Part shown: positions 1-6,370 of the stretch, one piece after another
Numbering within the stretch: position 1 is the stretch's first letter
How the letters are laid out: each line of letters starts with the position of its first letter
NCBI GenBank assembly: GCA_947175585.1
Contig: CAMWNL010000109.1
Location: 1 to 6,370 of the forward strand
Reading direction: 5' to 3'
Source of the DNA: an uncultured Bacteroidales bacterium
GTDB lineage: Bacteria > Bacteroidota > Bacteroidia > Bacteroidales > Muribaculaceae
DNA length: 6,370 nucleotides
The notes under the pieces: model-generated
Seen by the model: only the letters and a program-made list of their open reading frames with translations
Databases searched by the model: none
What the model was told of the DNA's origin: nothing
Program-made: the position numbers and the translations under genes

Positions 1-441
1 GGACCGCTGACCGGATCCTACGCCCGTGACGTGAGAGTTTGCATCTATGACGGCAAAATGCACCCGGTTGACTCAAATGAAATATCATTCAGACTTGCCG
101 GCCGCAATGCGTTCAGCGAAGCGTTCCGCAACGCCAATCCGAAGGTTCTCGAACCGGTCTATGACGTAGAGGTGCTTGTGCCGGCCGACGTAATGGGCGA
201 TGTCATGAGCGACCTTCAGGGACGACGTGCTATCATCATGGGCATGAGCAGTGAAAATGGCTTTGAAAAGATCAGCGCCAAAGTGCCATTGAAGGAAATG
301 TCAAGCTACTCAACTGCATTGAGTTCGATCACAGGTGGCCGCTCATCGTTCACGATGAAGTTCTCAAGCTATGAACTCGTGCCCGGTGACGTTCAGGAAA
401 AACTCCTCAAAGACTACGCAGAAAATAACAAAGAAGAATAA
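1..441 (+). CDS. fusA: Elongation factor G, C-terminal part (5' end outside window); probably the Bacteroidota EF-G paralogue
   Basis: The reading frame is open from base 1 to the TAA at 439-441 and gives the last 146 residues of an EF-G. This GTPase family moves tRNAs and mRNA through the ribosome; only the non-GTPase end is visible here. The first part is the end of domain IV, with GPLTG, the YDGKMHPVDSNE stretch and a segment ending NANPKVLEP. Domain V follows, with VEVLVPADVMGDVMSDL, then GRRAIIMGM, and finally ITGGRSSFTMKFSSYELVP. The order and spacing match domains IV-V of EF-G, and the end is at the expected place, with a short charged tail. The str-operon copy of fusA is normally embedded among ribosomal protein genes, but here a terminator and a peptidase gene follow. 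The tail (SSYSTALSS instead of the usual FGYATxLRS) also differs from canonical EF-G. I therefore infer the second EF-G copy that many Bacteroidota carry. The GTPase motifs that would test this lie outside the window. Confidence 0.93.
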   Translation, partial: GPLTGSYARDVRVCIYDGKMHPVDSNEISFRLAGRNAFSEAFRNANPKVLEPVYDVEVLVPADVMGDVMSDLQGRRAIIMGMSSENGFEKISAKVPLKEMSSYSTALSSITGGRSSFTMKFSSYELVPGDVQEKLLKDYAENNKEE

Positions 442-465
442 GAACTTTCTTAATCTTGCTATAGG

Positions 466-495
466 AAGGGGCGGCCCCGGTGCCGTCCCTTTTCT
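466..495 (+). terminator. Intrinsic terminator after the EF-G gene
   Basis: AAGGGGCGGC (466-475) and GCCGTCCCTT (482-491) form a 10-bp stem with one G-T wobble and a 6-base loop (CCCGGT). A short T-rich run (TTCT) follows. It starts 24 bases after the EF-G stop codon and lies before the next promoter elements, so it probably separates EF-G transcription from the peptidase run. The T tract is short, so termination may be incomplete. Confidence 0.75.
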
Positions 496-520
496 GCGTA
501 TATACATGCTCCAACATAAT

Positions 521-528
521 TATTTTTG
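521..528 (+). promoter_or_regulatory. Candidate -7 element upstream of the NlpC/P60 gene
   Basis: TATTTTTG fits the Bacteroidota -7 consensus TAnnTTTG and is followed by C, as is common in these promoters. Transcription would start near 534, giving a leader of about 43 bases to the ATG at 577. No clear TTTG or TTG -33 element lies at the right distance upstream (around 497-501), which weakens the call. Confidence 0.45.
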
Positions 529-556
529 CACAGATGCCGAAAAATGAGTATTTTTG
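525..556 (+). promoter_or_regulatory. Candidate Bacteroidota promoter (-33 TTTG, 20 nt, -7 TATTTTTG)
   Basis: TTTG at 525-528 and TATTTTTG at 549-556 are separated by 20 bases, matching the TTTG/TAnnTTTG layout of the Bacteroidota housekeeping sigma factor. The predicted start site near 562 would leave about 15 bases before the ATG at 577. The TTTG is shared with the -7 box at 521-528, so the two are alternative or tandem promoters. If this one is used, the in-frame starts at 526 and 544 would not be on the transcript. Confidence 0.45.
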
Positions 557-576
557 GAGTCCGAATCACACGAAGA

Positions 577-1548
577 ATGTCAAAACTTACACGTAAATTT
601 ACCATATTAGCGGCCCTGTTGTGTATCCTGCCTATGTTTGCGCAAAAATCGGCTCAGGCCGGACAATGGGCGCTCCCGGTCATTTCTGTAGCCAATATGA
701 GGTCAAAACCATCGCACAGTGCTGAACTTTCAAGTCAGGCTCTTATGGGTATGCCCGTAAAACTTATAGAACGCCAGGGCGACTGGTGGCTCTCTCAAAC
801 ACCCGAGGGATATGAAGGCTGGATCAACCGCAACTCACTGGCCATCATGTCGGCTGACGAAATGAAACGCTGGCGCTCGGCCGACCGTGCCGTCGTAACG
901 TCAGCCTATCAGACCCGTTGCTTCAGAACTCCTGACAGTCAGAGCGTAAACGATGTCGTCAGTGACCTCGTTAACGGCGATATTGTCGAACTCGGCCACG
1001 AAAAAGAAACCAACGGCATGACCTCCATAGTGCTACCTGACAGGAGAAAGGCGTGGGTCAAAAGCGACGATATAACGCCAATCGACGAGTGGGCCGGACA
1101 AGAGTTTAACGCACAAAAGATATTGGATATGGCTCGATCGATGTACGGGCAACCATATCTTTGGGGCGGCACATCGACCAAAAGTCTTGACTGCTCCGGT
1201 CTGACAAAAGTGTGTTATCTATCCAACGGCATCATTCTTCTCCGCAACGCTTCGCAGCAGGCCGGGACAGGCAAACGCATCGAGGCCGCTGACTGGCGCG
1301 AGTTCCGGCCCGGTGATCTCGTGTTTTTCGGCAACGGCTCAACCGGCAAAGTCACTCATGTCGGCATCTATGAAGGCAACGGCAAGTATATTCACTCCTC
1401 AGGCATGGTCAAGCGCAACAGCCTCGATAAAAATGCTCCGGATTATCTGAACCTGACACTATTAAACTGTGTCCGAATTAACGGTTCACAAGGTAACGAC
1501 GGCATCACGCGGGCCGCTGACCATCCTTGGTATTTCAATATAAAATAA
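577..1548 (+). CDS. Exported SH3/NlpC-P60 cysteine peptidase (gamma-D-Glu-diamino acid endopeptidase type)
   Basis: The 323-residue protein probably cuts the gamma-D-Glu to diamino-acid bond of peptidoglycan stem peptides, releasing L-Ala-D-Glu. Residues 1-28 form a signal peptide: a basic start, a hydrophobic core (TILAALLCILPMF) and an AQA cleavage site before Gly29. Two SH3-like domains follow at about 33-90 and 105-166. The catalytic NlpC/P60 domain spans about 175-320, with Tyr194 in YLWGG, nucleophile Cys206 in LDCSG, His261 in THVGIY and His273 in YIHSSG. This SH3-SH3-NlpC/P60 layout is that of YkfC-type dipeptidyl-peptidase VI enzymes. The open frame extends upstream to a TTG at 526, but that codon lies inside a -7 promoter element. 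I chose ATG 577 because it gives a compact signal peptide and fits both candidate promoters; ATG 544 remains possible. The stop overlaps the start of the epimerase gene by one base (TAATG), which supports translational coupling and a shared pathway. Confidence 0.92.
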   Translation: MSKLTRKFTILAALLCILPMFAQKSAQAGQWALPVISVANMRSKPSHSAELSSQALMGMPVKLIERQGDWWLSQTPEGYEGWINRNSLAIMSADEMKRWRSADRAVVTSAYQTRCFRTPDSQSVNDVVSDLVNGDIVELGHEKETNGMTSIVLPDRRKAWVKSDDITPIDEWAGQEFNAQKILDMARSMYGQPYLWGGTSTKSLDCSGLTKVCYLSNGIILLRNASQQAGTGKRIEAADWREFRPGDLVFFGNGSTGKVTHVGIYEGNGKYIHSSGMVKRNSLDKNAPDYLNLTLLNCVRINGSQGNDGITRAADHPWYFNIK

Positions 1549-2687
1549 TGAACAGAAGGAAATTCTTACAGACAAGCGCACTCGGAGCCATGATGACGGC
1601 AGTGTCGCCCATATCGTTTTCGGCATACGGCAAGTCGACTGTTAAGACCGGTACACCGGGACGGTTGAATCTGTCGTTCGCGCCTTACGAACTTCAACTC
1701 AAACATGCTTTCAATCTGGCCAAATCACAGCGGACGACCACGCCTGATGTACAGGTGGAGATTGAATATGACGGACTCACGGGTTACGGCGAAGCCTCAA
1801 TGCCTCCTTATCTCGGAGAGTCTGTGGCGACGGTGACATCGTTTCTGTCAGGATTAGACCTGAACCAGTTCAACGACCCTTTCAGAATCGAGGAAATCCA
1901 TGATTACATGGAAAAAGTCGCTCCCGGCAACCGCGCAGCGAAAGCCGCGGTCGATATTGCACTTCACGACCTTATGGGTAAGATAATGAGGCAACCGTGG
2001 TATAAGATATGGGGACTTGACCCGTCGAAAGCGCCATGCACATCGTTCACGGTCAGCTACGACGCAAACCCCACCGAACAGAAGGCAAAAATCGAGGAAG
2101 CGTCACCCTATAAGGTGATTAAGGTTAAAATGGGACTGGATCACGACAAAGAACTCGTCGAGGCCATACGCCGTAGCACCGACGCGCCGATATGCGTCGA
2201 CGCAAACCAGGGATGGAACGTCAAAGAGGCCGCCCTCGAAATGTGTCACTGGCTCAACGACCGGGGTTGTCTGTTTGTCGAACAACCGATGCCCAAGGAC
2301 ATGATCGACGAGACAGCGTGGCTCAGGGAGCGGTCTCCGCTGCCGATTATCGCCGACGAATTTCTACAGCGTCTGCCCGACGTCAGACGTGCGGCGCAGG
2401 CCTATGACGGAATCAATATCAAGCTGATGAAGAGTACGGGCATGCACGAAGCCTATAAGATGGCCGTCCACGCCAAGGCGCTCGGCATGAAAGTGATGCT
2501 TGGGTGTATGACCGAGACTTCGTGTGGCGTGACTGCTGCGGCCCAGCTTTCGCCGATGGCCGACTGGGCCGACCTTGACGGCAATCTGCTGATTGCCAAC
2601 GACAGGTTCGACGGTCTCAAAATCGTCGACGGCAAAGTGACTATACCCGACAGACCGGGTATCGGAGTTTTACCTCTTAAAGCGTAA
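1548..2687 (+). CDS. Dipeptide epimerase, L-Ala-D/L-Glu type (enolase superfamily), with twin-arginine-like signal
   Basis: This 379-residue member of the enolase superfamily (muconate-lactonising subgroup) should interconvert L-Ala-D-Glu and L-Ala-L-Glu, or a related dipeptide, in murein peptide salvage. The capping domain covers about 38-155 and the barrel follows. The second strand carries KVK (Lys192/Lys194). The metal ligands are Asp218 (VDAN), Glu245 (VEQP) and Asp270 (ADE). The opposite catalytic lysine is Lys292 (NIKLMK). The DLD motif at 342-344 is the DxD that holds the dipeptide amino group in dipeptide epimerases and separates them from other superfamily members. The N-terminus NRRKFLQ, followed by a mildly hydrophobic stretch to about residue 26, resembles a Tat signal with possible cleavage at FSA-Y. 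ATG 1548 overlaps the peptidase stop; a TTG start at 1527 would bury the RR motif behind seven extra residues. The exact dipeptide preference cannot be read from the sequence. Confidence 0.92.
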   Translation: MNRRKFLQTSALGAMMTAVSPISFSAYGKSTVKTGTPGRLNLSFAPYELQLKHAFNLAKSQRTTTPDVQVEIEYDGLTGYGEASMPPYLGESVATVTSFLSGLDLNQFNDPFRIEEIHDYMEKVAPGNRAAKAAVDIALHDLMGKIMRQPWYKIWGLDPSKAPCTSFTVSYDANPTEQKAKIEEASPYKVIKVKMGLDHDKELVEAIRRSTDAPICVDANQGWNVKEAALEMCHWLNDRGCLFVEQPMPKDMIDETAWLRERSPLPIIADEFLQRLPDVRRAAQAYDGINIKLMKSTGMHEAYKMAVHAKALGMKVMLGCMTETSCGVTAAAQLSPMADWADLDGNLLIANDRFDGLKIVDGKVTIPDRPGIGVLPLKA

Positions 2688-2702
2688 TGAATATATTAAC
2701 CG

Positions 2703-5177
2703 ATGGTTTACCCACAGACGATTGAACATAAGATAGGATTTGACACGGTCAGACAGCAGGTTAACGAACTATGCACCTCGCAACATGGCCGCAAAATGTG
2801 TGAACTGATGGAGTTTTCGGGAAATCGCGACGAAGTTGTCGCGCGACTCGAAGAAACAGCCGAGATGGTCAGAATCATCGAAGGTGAATTTGATTTTCCG
2901 ATCGGCAATATCCACGACATGGATCATGTAATCGGAGCGATGCGCGTGGAGGGCACTCACGTCAGCGCTCAGGAGTTACTTAGGCTACGCGCATCGATGG
3001 AGACAATGTCTGAAATCGCGTCGTTTTTCAAGAGCGCCCGTGATGACGAGGGAAAATCGACCTACCCTCGCCTCGACGCTGTGGCTCTGACTCTTATAAC
3101 ATTTCCCTCGCTCGTCAGCGAAATCAATCGCGTCATCGACCGCTGGGGCAACGTCAAAGACAACGCTTCACCGGCTCTCGGCGAGATACGCCACTCGCTA
3201 TCAGCCATGAACGGATCGATCAACTCGCTGATGCGTAAGGTTGTCAGCCGTGCTGTCAAAGACGGAATTATCGAGCCGGACACCACTCCGTCGGTGCGCG
3301 ACGGTCGTCTCGTGATACCTGTGTCGCCTATGTACAAGCGTAAGATATCAGGTATCGTCCACGATGAATCGGCGTCCGGTAAAACCGTGTTTATCGAGCC
3401 GGCCGAGGTCGTCGAAGCCAATAACAGGATGCGCGAACTGGAGATAGAGGAGCGCCGTGAAATCATCAAGATACTTATAGCGCTGACTGACAAACTGAGA
3501 CCTCATGCTGAGGAGATCGCTGACAGCTTTGAGACGCTCGGAGTGTTTGACTTTATTAATGCCAAGGCCAACTTTGCTATCGCCAACGACGCGGCGTTGC
3601 CTCGCGTGGGTCGTGACTGCCGCTCTGACTGGCATGGTGCGTTTCACCCGGTGCTTCGCCAGAGTCTCGCACGACAGGACAAAGAAGTCGTAAAACTCGA
3701 CATAGCGCTGACTGCTGACGACCGCATCGTCGTGATTTCAGGGCCGAACGCCGGTGGTAAATCAGTGACACTTAAGACCGTCGGCATCGTTCAATACATG
3801 GCTCAGTGTGGGTTGCTCCCTACTCTGGCCTCTCACTCTACGCTCGGAATATTTGAATCAGTATTTATCGACATCGGTGATGATCAGTCGATTGAAGATG
3901 ATCTTAGCACGTATTCATCGCATCTTCGCCACATGAAGACTTTTCTCGCGCGCGGCGGACGCCGGACGATGATACTCATCGACGAATTCGGAGCCGGCAC
4001 CGAGCCTCAGATCGGTGGAGCGATAGCTCAGGCGCTGCTAAAGAGGTTTAACGACAAAGGCATGTGGGGCGTCGTGACCACCCACTTCCAGAACCTCAAG
4101 CTGATGGCCGAGGACACTCCCGGTCTTATCAATGGTTCGATGCTCTATGACCGTCATCTGATGAGACCGCTGTTCAGACTGTCGGTCGGTAACCCCGGCA
4201 GTTCGTTTGCTGTTGAAATCGCCCGTAAGACAGGCTTGCCGGAAGATGTTATCTCCGATGCCGAAAAACTTGTAGGCAGCGACTATATAAACGCTGATAA
4301 ATATTTGCTCGACATCAACCGCGACAAACGCTATTGGGAGAATAAACGCGCCTCGGTCAAACAAAAAGAGAAAAAGCTCGACGAACTGCTCGAAAAGTAT
4401 GGAGCCGAGGCCGAGGCCTTGCGCCTGCGCCGTCGCGAAATCATCGAAGACGCTCGTAAAGAGGCTGTGAGGATAATCGAAGGCAGTAATGCAGCTATTG
4501 AAAAAACAATCCACGACATACGTCGCTCCCAGGCCGATAAGGAAAAGACTCTCGAAGCCCGTAAATCTCTGATTGAAAAGAAAAACAAGCTTGGCGACGA
4601 AAATGGCAACCGTGACAGTCACGATCTGCTCGACCGTGCGGAGCGCAGAACTAAAAATAAGAAACGAAACGCTAAGCCCTCGGCAGATACATTGCAGTCG
4701 AAGACCGACCGTCCGATTCAAGTTGGCGACAACGTGTTGCTCGACGGCGGCGGCACTGTAGGCACCGTGACTGAGATTTCAGGCAAAAATGCAACCGTCA
4801 TATTCGGCAATCTGACTACTACAACCAAACTCGACCGGCTCACATTGACGATACGCAAGGCCGACAGCGGAGCCAAGAAAGCAGCCTCGTTTGTCAGCGT
4901 TGCTACTCGCGACGATATGCGTGAACGTCAGTTGAAATTCAAACCGGATATAGATGTGAGAGGTATGCGAGTCGATGAAGCTCTGCAGGCTATCACATAT
5001 TTCATTGACGATGCTGTCCAGTTCAACAGTGTAAGAGTCCGCATCCTACATGGCACCGGCACGGGGGCGCTCCGTCAGGCTATACGTGAATATCTCGACA
5101 CTGTCAGCGCCGTCCGCGCTTATCATGACGAAGATGTGCGCTTCGGAGGTGCCGGAATAACCGTGGTCGAATTCTGA
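2703..5177 (+). CDS. mutS2: MutS2 family ATPase with C-terminal Smr domain
   Basis: The 824 residues are a normal length for MutS2. This cytoplasmic dimeric ATPase lacks the mismatch-recognition domain of MutS. Family members have been linked to suppression of recombination and, in Bacillus, to splitting of collided ribosomes; which role applies here is unknown. The helical lever and clamp domains occupy about 1-325. The ATPase has Walker A GPNAGGKS (347-354), a signature region with STYSSH (402-407), Walker B ILIDE (424-428) and switch His461 (TTHF). A charged coiled coil spans about 535-630, followed by a Lys/Arg-rich linker (about 630-668) and a KOW-like segment (about 671-715). The Smr domain (about 748-824) has DIDVRG at 749-754 and HGTGTGALR from His783. 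Every key residue is present. ATG 2703 is the first possible start, since an in-frame TAA lies at 2697-2699, and MVYPQTIEHKIGFD matches the family N-terminus. It sits 15 bases after the epimerase with no terminator or clear promoter between, so it is probably cotranscribed. Confidence 0.96.
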   Translation: MVYPQTIEHKIGFDTVRQQVNELCTSQHGRKMCELMEFSGNRDEVVARLEETAEMVRIIEGEFDFPIGNIHDMDHVIGAMRVEGTHVSAQELLRLRASMETMSEIASFFKSARDDEGKSTYPRLDAVALTLITFPSLVSEINRVIDRWGNVKDNASPALGEIRHSLSAMNGSINSLMRKVVSRAVKDGIIEPDTTPSVRDGRLVIPVSPMYKRKISGIVHDESASGKTVFIEPAEVVEANNRMRELEIEERREIIKILIALTDKLRPHAEEIADSFETLGVFDFINAKANFAIANDAALPRVGRDCRSDWHGAFHPVLRQSLARQDKEVVKLDIALTADDRIVVISGPNAGGKSVTLKTVGIVQYMAQCGLLPTLASHSTLGIFESVFIDIGDDQSIEDDLSTYSSHLRHMKTFLARGGRRTMILIDEFGAGTEPQIGGAIAQALLKRFNDKGMWGVVTTHFQNLKLMAEDTPGLINGSMLYDRHLMRPLFRLSVGNPGSSFAVEIARKTGLPEDVISDAEKLVGSDYINADKYLLDINRDKRYWENKRASVKQKEKKLDELLEKYGAEAEALRLRRREIIEDARKEAVRIIEGSNAAIEKTIHDIRRSQADKEKTLEARKSLIEKKNKLGDENGNRDSHDLLDRAERRTKNKKRNAKPSADTLQSKTDRPIQVGDNVLLDGGGTVGTVTEISGKNATVIFGNLTTTTKLDRLTLTIRKADSGAKKAASFVSVATRDDMRERQLKFKPDIDVRGMRVDEALQAITYFIDDAVQFNSVRVRILHGTGTGALRQAIREYLDTVSAVRAYHDEDVRFGGAGITVVEF

Positions 5178-5252
5178 CACGATTTGCATATAGCAATTTG
5201 CGCGTTCATTCTTGAAGAAATCAACTATTTTTCATATTTATAGCAGGAATAC

Positions 5253-5283
5253 TTTGCAAAAATCATTTTTATTACTAATTTTG
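5253..5283 (+). promoter_or_regulatory. Bacteroidota-type promoter for the secreted repeat protein
   Basis: TTTG at 5253-5256 and TAATTTTG at 5276-5283 are spaced by 19 bases and match the TTTG/TAnnTTTG consensus, with C directly after the -7 element. This is the best promoter in the window. Transcription would start near 5290, leaving an AT-rich leader of about 47 bases before the ATG at 5337, with no Shine-Dalgarno, as is usual in this phylum. Confidence 0.75.
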
Positions 5284-5288
5284 CGGCA

Positions 5289-5316
5289 CGATTGACACAC
5301 AATCGGTCAATATTGA
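5289..5316 (+). repeat. Overlapping short inverted repeats at the predicted transcript start
   Basis: Three symmetric elements overlap. CGATTG (5289-5294) pairs with CAATCG (5300-5305) around a 5-base loop. ATTGAC (5291-5296) pairs with GTCAAT (5306-5311) around a 9-base loop. TCAATATTGA (5307-5316) is a perfect 10-base palindrome. The first two stems share bases and exclude each other. They sit at or just after the predicted start site, so they could act as an operator or as a 5' RNA hairpin. The symmetry is directly visible; the function is inferred. Confidence 0.4.
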
Positions 5317-5336
5317 TAAACCAATTTTTATTTTTT

Positions 5337-6370
5337 ATGAAAAAGCTTTACTTATTTTTGTTTTCGGTGCTATGCATCGCCTTTGTATCAAAGGCTGACC
5401 GCACCTACACATTTAAATTCACGGTCGAAGAACCGGAAAATGTGACAGTCAAAGTATGCGACTATTACGATGACGAAAAAATTCTTGAGGAATTTGAAGT
5501 AGTTAAAGGTCTCAACACCTATGAATTTACTTCAACTGACGGAGCAAACATGTATATCAACACTGTTGAAGGCAAAGTGCTCAAAGTTCACGAAGAAGAC
5601 GGAAGCGTCAACTACGATGTTAAAGACAACGCTCTCAAGATCTATCTTTCTCCCTACGATTGGGGCTGGGGTGGTCCTGCCGAGTATACCTACACTATCA
5701 AGACATTTGATGAGACAACTTTCCGTCCCAACACTGTCAAGGTTACTCTCGACAATCCCGAAGGCATAAGAATGACTCTCCGTGGCGGCAGCGTGATCAA
5801 CACTGATAAGACAGAGTATGAAATCCCGTTCAATGAGGAATATGAGGACATGCTGACAATCCGTAAGGCAGATCCCGAAGACCTCATCTACAAAATCACC
5901 GCCAACGGTCAGGAAGTGATTAAAGATCGTCTGGAGTATAACATCCCTCTCGTTGACCGTAGCGATGTTGACGATATCAAATATATCACTGATGTCGTAA
6001 TCACTCAGGACTTCCCCGAAGGTGTAATGTACACAGTTAAGTTTGTCTTCACTAACGGCGATCCCGGCTGTATTTCTTCTGTGACTTATGGAAATGACAC
6101 AATCGCTGACTTTGCTGGTGCTGAAGGCTTCCAGGTGCGCCCGGGCAAAAAGCTCACCGCAAACTTCAACCGCGATGATTATAAGATTATCTCTTATCAG
6201 AAGAATGACGACGAACCCTACGAGTCATCTTATCTTTCGCTTGCCGCTGAAGTGATCGGAGCTGATTTCACTCTGACTGTTACCGCCGACAAATATACTT
6301 ATTCTGACGGTGTAATTGTAGTTGATGATCCCGATGCCGTTAAGGTTACAAGATATGATTATCCCTACAC
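5337..6370 (+). CDS. Secreted acidic beta-rich repeat protein of unknown function (3' end outside window)
   Basis: I do not recognise this gene. The frame is open from ATG 5337 to the window end (344 complete codons). The protein starts with a clear signal peptide, MKKLYLFLFSVLCIAFVSKA, with likely cleavage after Ala20 (SKA-D). Cys13 lies within the hydrophobic core and is not in a good lipobox, so a lipoprotein is unlikely. The mature part is rich in Asp, Glu, Thr, Val and Tyr, with alternating hydrophobic residues typical of beta-sandwich domains and no membrane segment. Similar stretches recur about every 100 residues: near 25-125, 126-228 and 229-325. The phrase VDDPDAVKV at 329-337 echoes EEPENVTVKV at 31-40. 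Segments such as YKITANGQEV (185-194) and FTLTVTADKY (311-320) recall InlB B-repeat-like or other bacterial surface repeats, but the match is loose. It has its own promoter, so it is not part of the mutS2 operon. A surface or adhesin-like role is a guess; a C-terminal sorting domain could lie beyond the window. Confidence 0.85.
   Translation, partial: MKKLYLFLFSVLCIAFVSKADRTYTFKFTVEEPENVTVKVCDYYDDEKILEEFEVVKGLNTYEFTSTDGANMYINTVEGKVLKVHEEDGSVNYDVKDNALKIYLSPYDWGWGGPAEYTYTIKTFDETTFRPNTVKVTLDNPEGIRMTLRGGSVINTDKTEYEIPFNEEYEDMLTIRKADPEDLIYKITANGQEVIKDRLEYNIPLVDRSDVDDIKYITDVVITQDFPEGVMYTVKFVFTNGDPGCISSVTYGNDTIADFAGAEGFQVRPGKKLTANFNRDDYKIISYQKNDDEPYESSYLSLAAEVIGADFTLTVTADKYTYSDGVIVVDDPDAVKVTRYDYPY

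Noticed and set aside
526..576. Longer N-terminus of the NlpC/P60 protein starting at TTG 526 or ATG 544
   Set aside because: The TTG lies inside a -7 promoter element. The extra residues add nothing to the signal peptide, which is complete from ATG 577.
2687..2725. ATG overlapping the epimerase stop (TAATG) opens a 12-residue frame ending within the mutS2 start region
   Set aside because: It resembles a coupling mini-cistron, but there is no ribosome-binding signal or other support, and a start within 20 bases of a stop is common by chance.
3062..3493. Minus-strand open frame of 143 codons
   Set aside because: It overlaps the conserved lever/clamp region of mutS2. Its Ser/Arg-rich translation is typical of an antisense shadow.
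4038..4721. Long open frame of 227 codons on the minus strand inside mutS2
   Set aside because: It lies wholly opposite the conserved ATPase C-terminus and coiled coil of mutS2, shows no recognisable domain and has no promoter. It is a by-product of the codon bias of the real gene.
5184..5196. TTGC-ATATA-GCAA hairpin after mutS2 as a possible terminator
   Set aside because: The stem is only 4 bp with no T run after it; too weak to call.
5521..5769. Plus-strand open frame of 82 codons inside the secreted protein gene
   Set aside because: It lies in another frame of the clearly coding stretch from 5337 and has no promoter or recognisable features.

Overview
The window reads as ordinary chromosomal DNA of a Bacteroidota bacterium, most likely order Bacteroidales. 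The moderate GC content and the protein sequences would fit Muribaculaceae, but that family call is a guess. Three things support the phylum: Bacteroidota-type promoters (TTTG, then 19-20 nt, then TAnnTTTG), AT-rich start regions without Shine-Dalgarno sequences, and protein sequences that look like the Bacteroidota branches of their families. All genes are on the + strand and no stretch over 300 bases lacks a gene.

Layout: (1) 1-441 is the C-terminal end of an elongation factor G, closed by a good intrinsic terminator at 466-495. (2) A short promoter region at 521-556 leads into a compact gene run. The first gene, 577-1548, is an exported SH3/NlpC-P60 cysteine peptidase. It overlaps by one base a dipeptide epimerase of the enolase superfamily at 1548-2687, which carries a twin-arginine-like signal. 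After 15 bases comes mutS2 (2703-5177), complete with its ATPase core, coiled coil and C-terminal Smr domain. (3) A 159-base gap at 5178-5336 holds a well-formed promoter (5253-5283) and a leader with overlapping inverted repeats (5289-5316). I found no convincing terminator for mutS2 in this gap. (4) 5337-6370 is the first 344 codons of a secreted, acidic, beta-rich protein of unknown function, apparently built of divergent repeats of about 100 residues. It runs off the end of the window.

How the genes work together: the peptidase and epimerase form a recognisable muropeptide-salvage pair. The peptidase would release L-Ala-D-Glu from peptidoglycan stem peptides, and the epimerase would convert it to L-Ala-L-Glu, which ordinary peptidases can degrade. 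In this organism both appear to carry export signals, so the step would take place outside the cytoplasm. mutS2 shares the transcript by position but has no obvious metabolic link to the pair. I do not see a clearly undescribed system here. The least explained elements are the repeat-built secreted protein with its leader, and the apparent export of the epimerase.
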